Assembly (NCBI GenBank): GCA_903889795.1
Contig: CAISYW010000082.1
Location: forward strand, 1 to 26,659
Length of the DNA stretch: 26,659 bases
Direction of reading: 5' to 3'
Source: an uncultured Chlamydiae bacterium
GTDB lineage: Bacteria; Chlamydiota; Chlamydiia; Chlamydiales; SM23-39
This document shows, one piece after another, positions 13,887-21,416 of this stretch. Each line of letters starts with the position of its first letter. The first letter of the stretch is position 1. The notes under the pieces were generated by a model, which saw nothing but the letters and a program-made list of their open reading frames with translations, ran no database searches and had not been told where the DNA came from. A program made the translations under genes and the position numbers.

Positions 13887-15185
13887 GTGACTGATTCAGT
13901 GTTTCCTTATGAGAATGGTTTGATCGATTTTATTGTAGGGATTCTTCTTGTTTTATTAATCGGCGGGTCTGCTTTTTTATCAGCGTCTGAGACATCTCTT
14001 TTTTCACTTTCTTCGTTATCTTTGCGTACTTATCGCAGTTCGGCGGATCGAAAGCAGCGGCTCATCGCAAATTTAATGGATCGGCCTCGGGATGTTTTGA
14101 TTACTCTTCTCATCTTGAACGTCATATCGAATTTACTCATACAAAACACTGTTTCAACGATTTTTGATTCTTTTCCAAGTTGGATATTCAAAGTTGGGCT
14201 TCCCCTTGTTCTCGTGCTGGTTTTTGGCGAGATCATCCCCAAATCGTTCGCATTGCCTAATAATGCGCAGATTGCATCTCGAGTCGCTCCGGTCGTTGGG
14301 TTTTTGATGCGTATTCTCAAACCTGTCTTATCGCGGTTGAATGCATTGGCGAGTCTGATTTCGCGGTTTTTGTTCTTTTTTTTACATGAAGAAGAAGAGG
14401 CATCTACGGATGAGCTTCGGCATGTAGTGAAGACATCATTGGCGAGCGGAGTTTTGAGCGCACAGGAATCTGAATTGATTGAAGGGGCGTTGGATCTCAA
14501 GGATTCGATTGTGAAGGAGCTGATGCGGCCCCGAGACGAAGTCCTTTTTTATGATATTCAAGAACCTCTTTCTCAGCTTCTCACTCTATTTGTGGATCAA
14601 AAATGTTCCCGCATTCCCGTTTGCGATGGGCAGCTCGATCGGATGCTTGGGATTTTATCGATCAGGCGTTTTTTCTTTCATCAAGACAAAATTCAGGCGA
14701 GCAGTGATTTGATCTCGATCATTAAAAAGCCTTATTTTGTGCCTGAATCCACGGCAGCTTGGTCATTGCTTTTGACTTTGCGCGAAATCGGAGAAAATAT
14801 GGCCATCGTTGTCGATGAGTATGGCTCGATCTCCGGATTAATTACTCAAGAAGATTTGGTTGAAACGGTTGTGGGCGAGATAGCGGATCGCCGCGATGAA
14901 AAGAGTCTCTATACTCGATCAGGACCTGATGTCATCATTGCCAGTGGAAAGCTCGAGTTGAGCGAATTCGAGGATCTTTATCAGGTTCATTTGCCTACAA
15001 AGGAGAATCCCGTCACGTTGGGGGGCTGGCTGATTGAGCAGCTTGGCGATATTCCTGTTGCGGGAACAAAATACGCAATGGATGAATTTCTTTTTTACAT
15101 CTTGGCGGCGGATCCGAATCGAATTAGAAGAATCTATGTACGCCGGATTCGATCGCCAAAGATCAAGGGAGCTCGGAAACGATGA
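13887..15185 (+). CDS. CNNM/CorC (HlyC-type) CBS-domain membrane protein, copy 1
   Basis: 432 residues from a GTG at 13887 with only a weak GAG upstream. Residues about 10-170 form the DUF21/CNNM domain with several transmembrane helices (LSASETSLFSLS; VLVLVFGEIIPKSFAL). A CBS pair follows at about 210-335 (LMRPRDEV; NMAIVVDEYGSISGLITQEDLVE), then the CorC_HlyC C-terminal domain at about 350-428. The family includes Mg2+/Co2+ efflux proteins; the old haemolysin annotation is not informative. It overlaps the next, paralogous gene by ATGA. The 155-base leader contains an 8-bp inverted repeat at 13817-13837 without a T-run, possibly regulatory. Confidence 0.92.
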   Translation: MTDSVFPYENGLIDFIVGILLVLLIGGSAFLSASETSLFSLSSLSLRTYRSSADRKQRLIANLMDRPRDVLITLLILNVISNLLIQNTVSTIFDSFPSWIFKVGLPLVLVLVFGEIIPKSFALPNNAQIASRVAPVVGFLMRILKPVLSRLNALASLISRFLFFFLHEEEEASTDELRHVVKTSLASGVLSAQESELIEGALDLKDSIVKELMRPRDEVLFYDIQEPLSQLLTLFVDQKCSRIPVCDGQLDRMLGILSIRRFFFHQDKIQASSDLISIIKKPYFVPESTAAWSLLLTLREIGENMAIVVDEYGSISGLITQEDLVETVVGEIADRRDEKSLYTRSGPDVIIASGKLELSEFEDLYQVHLPTKENPVTLGGWLIEQLGDIPVAGTKYAMDEFLFYILAADPNRIRRIYVRRIRSPKIKGARKR

Positions 15186-16396
15186 AGAATCCGTGGCTTT
15201 CGTTTTTGCTTTTTACTTTACTTGCAGTTGTTATTCAGGGTTTTTTCGCGCTTTTTGAAATGGCTTGCGTATCGTTCAATAAAATCAGACTGCATTATTT
15301 TGCCAGCTTGGGAAAAAAACGAGCCATATGGTTGAGTGAATTAATCCAGCGGCCATCGCGATTATTCGGCGCTACTCTGATCGGAGTTACGGCATCATTG
15401 CAAATCGGATCTGAATGCGCTCGTCGATTTTATGAGTCATTGGGCCTCAATCCCGATTTTGCCCCACTATCTCAAGTGTTTCTGGTCGTGGTTTTCGGTG
15501 AGTTGGTTCCTATGTTTACCGCGCGGCGCCATCCCGAACAGCTTGCGATGGCATTTGCTCCGATTATGATTTTGATTTCCAGATTGCTGAGTCCGGTCAT
15601 TTGGGCCTTTGATATGATTGCGAAGGGAATCCATTTCTTGATGGGAAAATCCCGAGAAGCTCCAACATTTCTTTCTCGCGAGGAGGTTCAGAAGGCGTTT
15701 GAAGAGGGGGAAGAAGTTCGAGAAGAATTTAATTCTCTTTTAGCAAAGGTCTTTCGAATGAAAACTCTTTTGGCGCGTCAAATGATGACCCCGATTGATT
15801 CTTTGTCGTTTATCGTATCGACCGCCACGGCGAGTCAAGCGCGTTATCAGTTGAAAGTGAGATATGCATCATTTCTTCCTGTATATCATCTCAGTCCCCA
15901 GAATATTGTAGCCATCGTTTATCTCAGGGATCTTTTGAATGTCGATCCGAAAAAGAAAGTTCTAGATATTTCCAGGCCTCCCTGGTTTGTCACTCAGGAC
16001 GCATCGATGCTGCAAATCCTGGAACAATTTCGACGTAATAATCAAACCATTGCGGTGATTTTAGATGCAGGCGGGCAAGCTTCCGGCATTTTATCGCTCG
16101 ATCAAATGATCGATGCAATTTTTGGCCCCGAACAATATTCCCCCCTGGAGATCGAAAAAGGGGGGCTTTATGTTGAGCGTACTGTCTCGGGTTCCTTGAC
16201 GATTGAGCAATTTAATCGCGATTTTCAAGTCGAGCTGCCCTTTCAGCCGGGTGATACGCTGAGTGATTTAATTGTCGCTCATCTCAAACATCCTCCAGCC
16301 AGAGGCGAGTCGGTGGAAATCGGTTCCTATGAATTGACTGTATTGGAGCCGACCATTCGCGGCGTCAAGAGTGTTTCTGTTAAAACAATCGAATGA
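15182..16396 (+). CDS. CNNM/CorC-type CBS-domain membrane protein, copy 2 (divergent)
   Basis: 404 residues starting inside the previous stop (ATGA). It has the same plan as copy 1: DUF21 helices (residues about 5-150, FALFEMACVSFNKIRL; VFGELVPMF), a CBS-like pair (from MMTPIDSL near 201 to GQASGILSLDQMIDAIFG) and a CorC_HlyC end (QFNRDFQVELPFQPGDTL). Motifs are looser than in copy 1: GEIIPKS becomes GELVPMF, and VVDEYG becomes ILDAGG. The two may form a heteromeric transporter or a transporter/regulator pair, which is inferred from coupling only. Paired corC genes in front of nifS and PP2C genes are also a Chlamydia arrangement. A hairpin follows at 16468-16504. Confidence 0.9.
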   Translation: MKNPWLSFLLFTLLAVVIQGFFALFEMACVSFNKIRLHYFASLGKKRAIWLSELIQRPSRLFGATLIGVTASLQIGSECARRFYESLGLNPDFAPLSQVFLVVVFGELVPMFTARRHPEQLAMAFAPIMILISRLLSPVIWAFDMIAKGIHFLMGKSREAPTFLSREEVQKAFEEGEEVREEFNSLLAKVFRMKTLLARQMMTPIDSLSFIVSTATASQARYQLKVRYASFLPVYHLSPQNIVAIVYLRDLLNVDPKKKVLDISRPPWFVTQDASMLQILEQFRRNNQTIAVILDAGGQASGILSLDQMIDAIFGPEQYSPLEIEKGGLYVERTVSGSLTIEQFNRDFQVELPFQPGDTLSDLIVAHLKHPPARGESVEIGSYELTVLEPTIRGVKSVSVKTIE

Positions 16397-16467
16397 TCTA
16401 TACTGCGTGAGGGTAGGCATTTAACTTTTTTATTGGCATCTTTTGCACTTCAGCGCATGGCTACCGC

Positions 16468-16504
16468 AAACTGCCCTGTATTAAATCCAATACAGGGGCA
16501 GTTT
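16468..16504 (+). terminator. Hairpin terminator after the corC pair
   Basis: The arm 16468-16482 pairs with 16489-16504 over 15 bp with one bulged G around a 6-base loop. The core is GC-rich (CTGCCC) and edged by AAA/TTT, so it may act in both directions; the T-run is only three bases. It closes the dcd-to-corC2 direction of transcription. No convincing gene was seen between it and the end of the GNAT gene at 16608. Confidence 0.6.
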
Positions 16505-16607
16505 ATGATCGTCGATTATAGGGGCTTTGAATTAATCCGAATGGGTACGATTAAACTGGAAGGAGTATATGTCGGATGTGACTCAAAAATCGAAATTTCA
16601 GCTGCCG

Positions 16608-17135
16608 TTAAACTGGCGTTGAGACAAAGATTGGATCTGCATTAATTTTTTCTTTCCAATGCTCAATCTGATCATCGGGAAGAAACATAGGGAGAATTGA
16701 ATCGTCCATTTGAAACTCTTCCAAAGGTATTAATCCGCACTTTTTCCAAAATTCAACGGCGTGTATTTCGGACTCAAGCTCCAAATGTCCTTGGCATCCA
16801 TTTTCTAAACCTATTTCAATCGCTGTCTGAACCAGTTTTGTAGCAATTCCTACACTCGGTACTCTTGAACCGACCATGTCTATATATACCCTTTTTGATC
16901 CCGTTATTTCCATCCACAATTCAGCGACTTTCTTCTGCAGGAAGTTTGAAAAATATGCGCTAATTTTCCATGTACAATCATCCTCTTCATCGAATCGTTT
17001 TACAATTGCGATTCTTTTCTGATGAGATGTTGTGGTGAATGCAATTTGCGAGTCGCTACCCACAGAAGCCAAAAATCTTTGTGATGAATAATATTCTGAA
17101 ATCCGAGAAAAGCATGAAGATATATAAACTGCCAT
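16608..17135 (-). CDS. GNAT-family N-acetyltransferase
   Basis: 175 residues. The acetyl-CoA fold is recognisable in its C-terminal half: the beta-4 segment RVYIDMVGSRVPSVGIATKLVQTAIEIG (82-109) holds the pyrophosphate loop, here VGIATK instead of the classical Q/R-x-x-G-x-G/A, and LELESEIHAVEFWKKCGLIPL (118-138) is the motif-B helix and end strand. The N-terminal half is poorly conserved. Substrate cannot be assigned. It is the first gene of the block that separates corC2 from nifS and has no obvious operon partner. No good Shine-Dalgarno is seen before ATG 17135. Confidence 0.75.
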   Translation of the reverse strand: MAVYISSCFSRISEYYSSQRFLASVGSDSQIAFTTTSHQKRIAIVKRFDEEDDCTWKISAYFSNFLQKKVAELWMEITGSKRVYIDMVGSRVPSVGIATKLVQTAIEIGLENGCQGHLELESEIHAVEFWKKCGLIPLEEFQMDDSILPMFLPDDQIEHWKEKINADPIFVSTPV

Positions 17136-17367
17136 ATAAACATCGCGGTTATTAATAATTACTAATCTTATGAATAATCAACTATTATTATATATCTATT
17201 TAAAATTTTATATCAACATTATTTGTAGGACTCAACAAATGTATATGGGTTATATATAAAACGCTTCATGTGATGCAAACGAAGGTGCCAGTAGGCCTAA
17301 ACATTTGGTGCTGAGTATTTAAAAAAATCTTTATACTGCAATCAGCCTAAATCCAAATATATTCGAT
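17136..17367. other. AT-rich intergenic gap
   Basis: 232 bases without a convincing gene. It is AT-rich and contains a weak, bulged inverted repeat around 17310-17347 (GCTGA/TCAGC with AGTAT/ATACT) that could terminate the minus-strand gene ending at 17368. No tRNA-like cloverleaf was found. Confidence 0.4.
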
Positions 17368-18066
17368 TTATACCGGAGCGGCAGAGGGCGAAGCTGTTAG
17401 AGAATTCAGGGTAGCCGAAAAATTAACGAGTGGGGGATTTTTATGAGCCGATGTGAAATAGCGCTTTAACAAAACGGCTGTACAAAGGATCCCCACGCCA
17501 GCGGCAGCGACATAATACCCAGTTAAGTCTCGATAGGCGCAAGAAAACCAGCCGGGTTGGATGTTTGGCGGAACTTGGTTATGGAACGAAAGGCCGGCCT
17601 TTACCGATTTCGTGTAAACATCTTTTACAATTCGGCTAACAATATGGCCTGCAACGAGTCCTGTGCAAGTAATAACAGCCAACGGTTCAACGAGTTCTTG
17701 AGCCTTCACTTTTCTTTTTGCGCAAGGAAGCGGCATCTGGCTGAATGCAGCGATCGCGGCGCCGCCAATAGCTCCGACCCACCAGGAAGCTGTTGTTCCC
17801 CAGACGACAGCATTCAAAATAGGTTGCCGGACCGGATCAATCTCAAAAAAATTGATGTTCTCGTAAATATGCCCCACTGTCCAAAATTCCGGACATACAT
17901 TGATTTGCAGCAAATCGTTTGCGATTCCGTAAATGACGGACGTGGTAACGCCTGTACCGATAATCTTTAACCATTCCCAGTTAGAGTCTTTGTTTAAAGA
18001 GGGTTTTTCAGATGTCTGCTCGGTAAAACGGGCTGTTTGATGAGGGGTGTATGGTGATATTGACAT
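17368..18066 (-). CDS. Uncharacterised four-helix membrane protein with CPEFWTVGH motif
   Basis: 232 residues from ATG 18066, which has AGG about 10 bases upstream; ATG 18096 would add 10 residues. Four hydrophobic segments are seen: about 33-52, 84-108, 128-147 and 184-201. The conserved-looking block CPEFWTVGH (58-66) followed by LNAVVWGTTASWWVGAIGGA (84-103) belongs, from memory, to an uncharacterised family found in scattered bacteria with a CPEYFT-x-GH-type motif. A Ser/Ala/Pro-rich cytoplasmic tail follows. No enzyme function is proposed. It is divergent from the effector candidate and in the same non-syntenic block. Confidence 0.75.
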   Translation of the reverse strand: MSISPYTPHQTARFTEQTSEKPSLNKDSNWEWLKIIGTGVTTSVIYGIANDLLQINVCPEFWTVGHIYENINFFEIDPVRQPILNAVVWGTTASWWVGAIGGAAIAAFSQMPLPCAKRKVKAQELVEPLAVITCTGLVAGHIVSRIVKDVYTKSVKAGLSFHNQVPPNIQPGWFSCAYRDLTGYYVAAAGVGILCTAVLLKRYFTSAHKNPPLVNFSATLNSLTASPSAAPV

Positions 18067-18096
18067 GTAATATTTACCTAATCTTAAATGTAGCAT

Positions 18097-18493
18097 GACA
18101 TCTCGTGTTAAATCAATTCAAGGCAAAATTTTCGAGAGGAAATCAAGGTTCAAAAAATATGTTTCGGTGAGTTTTTTTTTATTTCAAATTTATTGAGACT
18201 ACTTCGAATTGAAAAAATTAAATTAATAAAGGTATCTTAATAGTTAAATGTTCAATTGTATCGAACAAATGTTTATGCAGTGTTGATTGTAAGGTTTTTA
18301 TTATGTACATAACTTTTTAAGTTAGTGGATTTGTGTTGTTTATAGGTGAGTGCTAAATTTTCGCTTGAATATCTGTTGATCAAAATGTTTATTATTGTTA
18401 ATATAATTTTTATATTTTGGTTAAAATGCTGCGTGGTGATGTAACTATGTTTGTTTTTAACTTTTTCAAATAAAATTATTAATGGAGTTGGAA
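18097..18493. other. Long AT-rich divergent intergenic region
   Basis: About 400 bases, strikingly AT-rich, with no gene seen on either strand. It must hold the promoters of both flanking genes. TATAAT at 18402-18407 with TTGATC at 18376-18381 (20-base spacer) is a possible but weak promoter for the gene at 18494. High AT upstream of an effector-type gene fits silenced, late-activated or recently acquired DNA, but this is inference. Confidence 0.5.
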
Positions 18494-19906
18494 ATGTCTG
18501 TTAAAGAAGTTCCTATAGAAATGTCTACCAATCCCGTTTATGGTTCTCCACCTAGAATGTCCCCTGCGCCACAATCATTGATGACTCCTGATCGCCGAAC
18601 GCTGCTAAAACTGCCGCTTCCTGGCACGCCTTCTCGACTTTTTTATCAACAGCTGCCGAAATGGTGGGTACAGACACATCGTTTGTTGAAAAAAATATCT
18701 GAAGCAAATCGGGAAAGGCCCATTGATCCATCTGAATTGCAAAGTGTTAGACTGGTCGCTAGCGAGGTGATTAGTCGAGAAAATCCAAAAGATATATTGA
18801 TGTTTCTGAAAATTCTAGCGGATTTTGTTGTATATGATACGAAAGAGGTTTTTTTTGAGGTATTAGCAGCTTTGCGCTCGCTGGATGGACGGCTGAATAG
18901 TCTTTTTAGGGATACGGATGTGAGTGATCCAAGCGAGGGCCCAAGTTTTTCTCCTCTTGCTATCAATGAAATTTTTCATTCTTTTGAAGAAGAGCTTCAT
19001 TATCGTCCGGGGGTCATGAGCGCTCAGCAGCTTTCGCGACTGCCACAATTGGTTGATCAATTCATTAGGACGTCTCAACTAGATGATTGTCCCTTCCGCT
19101 GCTGGGCTATTTGGAACGATGTGAAGACGGATGATCCTCACATCGTGCCTGTTTTTATCACTAAGCGTCAGGGGAAAAACAGTCTATATATTTTCGATTC
19201 GCTTGGTCATTGTTTATTTTCGAGAGATCCTTCTTTGAAAAGAATGAGTTTTGCTTTGCACAATTTGATCGTTAATTTTGATGGTCAGCAGGCTCCACCA
19301 GCGCAGCCTTTAGTGATAAATAGTTGTAAGTTGCAAAGGCAATTTAGCAAGGTGGGGTGTGCGACTTCAACCATACTTGATCTGAAGCATTTGTATGAAC
19401 GCCACATTGGGAATTTTCTGCATATTGACGATTTTTATCGAGCTCAAATGAATGAATTTGAGCCAAGTTTAACGAAGTTAGGGTCTAAGTTCGTTCCGGT
19501 TGTGGAGTTATATAATCTTCCTCCAGAGATGATGCAGTCGGCTCAATCTGAAAAATTATTGGAACATTTTCGAGATAACCCTCCTTCACTCTCATCGGAT
19601 AGCTCACCTGTCGTTGAACGTTATACATCATCCGGAGAAGTAAAAAGAGAGGTTCAAGATTTATCCAGATTTGCTCAGACCGTCTCGTTAAAGAAGCGCG
19701 TTGGACCGAATTTTCACTCGCGCAATTACTATGTGGAGCAGAAGCGGCTTTCAGAAGTTGTTGATCTGCTAACCAGATTTTATGATCGATCGCCACCTCT
19801 TACCCCTGCGGGTGATGGGTTGCGAATAAGAGTGACTGATATGGATTGTTCTTTACTGAGGCTACAAGAAATTGGTCAAAAAATCCTATTTAAACAGGAT
19901 CAATAA
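18494..19906 (+). CDS. Putative secreted effector with CE-clan (YopJ/Ulp1-like) cysteine catalytic signature
   Basis: 470 residues from ATG 18494, which has GGAG 6 bases upstream; the earlier ATG 18482 lies ahead of that site. The first 40 residues are rich in P, S and M with no signal peptide, as in type III secreted proteins. In the middle, H216 (DDPHIVPVFI), D235 (LYIFDSLGH), Q283 and C289 (QRQFSKVGCATSTILDLKHL) occur in clan CE order. The H-to-D spacing is 19, as in YopJ (H109-E128), and Q to C is 6, as in Ulp1 (Q574-C580). The clan covers deubiquitinases, deSUMOylases, deneddylases and YopJ-type acetyltransferases; which activity applies is unknown. The C-terminal 180 residues are unassigned. 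Confidence 0.7.
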   Translation: MSVKEVPIEMSTNPVYGSPPRMSPAPQSLMTPDRRTLLKLPLPGTPSRLFYQQLPKWWVQTHRLLKKISEANRERPIDPSELQSVRLVASEVISRENPKDILMFLKILADFVVYDTKEVFFEVLAALRSLDGRLNSLFRDTDVSDPSEGPSFSPLAINEIFHSFEEELHYRPGVMSAQQLSRLPQLVDQFIRTSQLDDCPFRCWAIWNDVKTDDPHIVPVFITKRQGKNSLYIFDSLGHCLFSRDPSLKRMSFALHNLIVNFDGQQAPPAQPLVINSCKLQRQFSKVGCATSTILDLKHLYERHIGNFLHIDDFYRAQMNEFEPSLTKLGSKFVPVVELYNLPPEMMQSAQSEKLLEHFRDNPPSLSSDSSPVVERYTSSGEVKREVQDLSRFAQTVSLKKRVGPNFHSRNYYVEQKRLSEVVDLLTRFYDRSPPLTPAGDGLRIRVTDMDCSLLRLQEIGQKILFKQDQ

Positions 19907-19923
19907 TGATTGTAGCAGTTCAG

Positions 19924-19967
19924 ATACCCCCCCACAAAGGAGGGGTATGTCGACTGTTACTTTTTTT
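19924..19967 (+). terminator. Weak hairpin plus distant T-run after the effector gene
   Basis: ATACCCC (19924-19930) pairs with GGGGTAT (19942-19948) around an 11-base loop; a T7 tract follows at 19961-19967, 12 bases downstream, which is far for a classical terminator. The left arm includes a C7 run. Confidence 0.35.
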
Positions 19968-21176
19968 CTAAACAAGCTGGGAAAAGAAGGTTTTCGCCGG
20001 AACAATGACCGGAGTGTTAAAAGAAAAGCAATCTCTATCGACGTAAGGTACGTCAAAGCCGATTTGAAATGCGTGCGGAACTTTGAGCTTTTCTTGATAA
20101 TAGTAAAGCCAGCGAGAAATTCCTCTCTCACCGGATGCTTTGGCTTCGACAATAAACCAGGGTTTTCGATCTTTTGTGATGAGAAAATCGACCTCTCGCT
20201 TTTCTTTATCACGGAGATAATAAAGGCCGTATTCACCAAATCCGCAGTCGGTCCAGAATTGAACGGCTTTTAAGAGATGTGAAGCTGTGAAATTTTCAAG
20301 GCGTGCCCCTTGATCATCAATTAAGGCCCAATTCCAAAGGTAGATTTTAGGCTCTTTAATTAAAGAACGGTTGAGATTTTTCGACCACGGCTGGATGGTA
20401 AAACAAAAATACAAATTTTTTAACAGCTCAATCCATCTCTGCAGTGTGGGGGAAGAAACCTTAATTTTTGTGGCTAACGTCGAATAGTTAAGCGCATGAG
20501 AGGCTTCTTCTTGCAAAATCTCAGCAAGAAGCTGAATTTGGCTGATTTCTTGAATGCGGCTCAAATCTCGAAGATCTTCTCGAAACAGTTGTTCGATGCG
20601 AAGCCGTTTCCAATGATTGAAAAATGATTTGTTTCGCTTCAGATAGGGCTCAGGAAATCCGCCATATGTTAAAAGAGCTTCATAATCGGCAGGTTTGATT
20701 TCTCGCGGCTGCTGAATTTCCTGCTTGGGCAAACTGCAATCTGCAATTTCTCTTATCGAAAGAGGATGGATCCGATAGAGAAAATAACGGCCCATTAAGC
20801 TATCTCCTCCTCGTTTGTAAATGTCGAGGCGGGCGCTGCCTGTTACCAGGATTCGGCATTTTTTCTCATACGTGTCGAAAAAACCCTTCAAAAATCGTTT
20901 CCAATTCCGATATTTATGAATTTCATCTAAAACAAGTATGGGAAGAGCTTTTCGGATCTCTTCGAGTTTTGTAATATTCGCTATGGCTTTGGGACCTTCG
21001 ATGATGAGAGCTCGGTGATCTTCGTTGTCCCAGTTAAAGTAGTAATGGAAAGGGCTTTCGGAAGAGGTCTCAAGGCTGGTTGTTGTTTTTCCAACTTGCC
21101 GAGGGCCTGAAAGAAAAGCCATCTGTCGATGCTGGGCAAGGTGTTCTTCAAGGAGAATTTCATAGATTCGCTTCAT
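19968..21176 (-). CDS. AAA ATPase with C-terminal DUF4143 nuclease-like domain
   Basis: 402 residues. Walker A GPRQVGKTT (24-32), Walker B LVLDEIH (81-87) and the TGSARLD sensor (112-118) define the AAA_14 domain. The C-terminal DUF4143 region holds REVDFLI....PWFIVEAKA, a restriction-endonuclease-like D-x(n)-E-x-K arrangement. Cellular function of this scattered, often horizontally moved family is unknown. ATG 21176 is the first start after an in-frame TAA and has no Shine-Dalgarno: the tandem palindromes end two bases before it, so the mRNA may be nearly leaderless. It lies at the right edge of the accessory block, convergent with the effector gene. Confidence 0.88.
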   Translation of the reverse strand: MKRIYEILLEEHLAQHRQMAFLSGPRQVGKTTTSLETSSESPFHYYFNWDNEDHRALIIEGPKAIANITKLEEIRKALPILVLDEIHKYRNWKRFLKGFFDTYEKKCRILVTGSARLDIYKRGGDSLMGRYFLYRIHPLSIREIADCSLPKQEIQQPREIKPADYEALLTYGGFPEPYLKRNKSFFNHWKRLRIEQLFREDLRDLSRIQEISQIQLLAEILQEEASHALNYSTLATKIKVSSPTLQRWIELLKNLYFCFTIQPWSKNLNRSLIKEPKIYLWNWALIDDQGARLENFTASHLLKAVQFWTDCGFGEYGLYYLRDKEKREVDFLITKDRKPWFIVEAKASGERGISRWLYYYQEKLKVPHAFQIGFDVPYVDRDCFSFNTPVIVPAKTFFSQLV

Positions 21177-21178
21177 AT

Positions 21179-21240
21179 GACCAATTTAACATATATGTTA
21201 ATTTGGTCGCGACCAATTTAACAAACACGTTAAAACGGTC
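21179..21240. promoter_or_regulatory. Two tandem 30-bp palindromes abutting the ATPase start
   Basis: 21179-21208 is a 30-bp palindrome with one mismatched pair: GACCAATTTAAC at the left end, TTAATTTGGTC at the right end, centre ATATAT. 21211-21240 is a second, degenerate copy with the same left half and GTTAAAACGGTC at the right, separated from the first by GC. A TATATG -10-like hexamer on the minus strand lies inside the first copy. Position and symmetry suggest an operator overlapping the ATPase promoter, possibly for autoregulation, or a recognition site for the element that carries the gene. Confidence 0.75.
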
Positions 21241-21416
21241 TTATTTAAGTTGCTAAACGTTAATGTTTAAAGAATTTTTTTTTGTCTGTTTTTACGCAAA
21301 TTGTTTAAGGGCAGGTGATTGATGAAGTTTGTCGTTTGTGAGGACAATCCGGCTCCTTGATCGTACGGATAGTGATTAAGCCAATTAAAATTAATAAGTT
21401 AAGTATAATGGATCAA

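Noticed and set aside
14030..14500. 156-codon ORF antisense to corC1
   Set aside because: It is opposite conserved DUF21/CBS motifs and results from codon bias of the true gene.
16433..16645. 70-codon plus-strand ORF downstream of corC2
   Set aside because: It runs through the terminator hairpin, overlaps the GNAT 3' end, and has no ribosome binding site at its first ATG. A 17-codon ORF behind AGGAG at about 16572 is equally unsupported.
19924..19933. C7 tract as a phase-variable switch
   Set aside because: It lies after the effector stop codon and in no reading frame or clear promoter, so slippage would have no obvious effect.
21310..21360. Mini-ORF (ATG near 21322) behind AGGTGA
   Set aside because: Only 12 codons with no further support. 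It could be a remnant of a displaced gene but cannot be shown.
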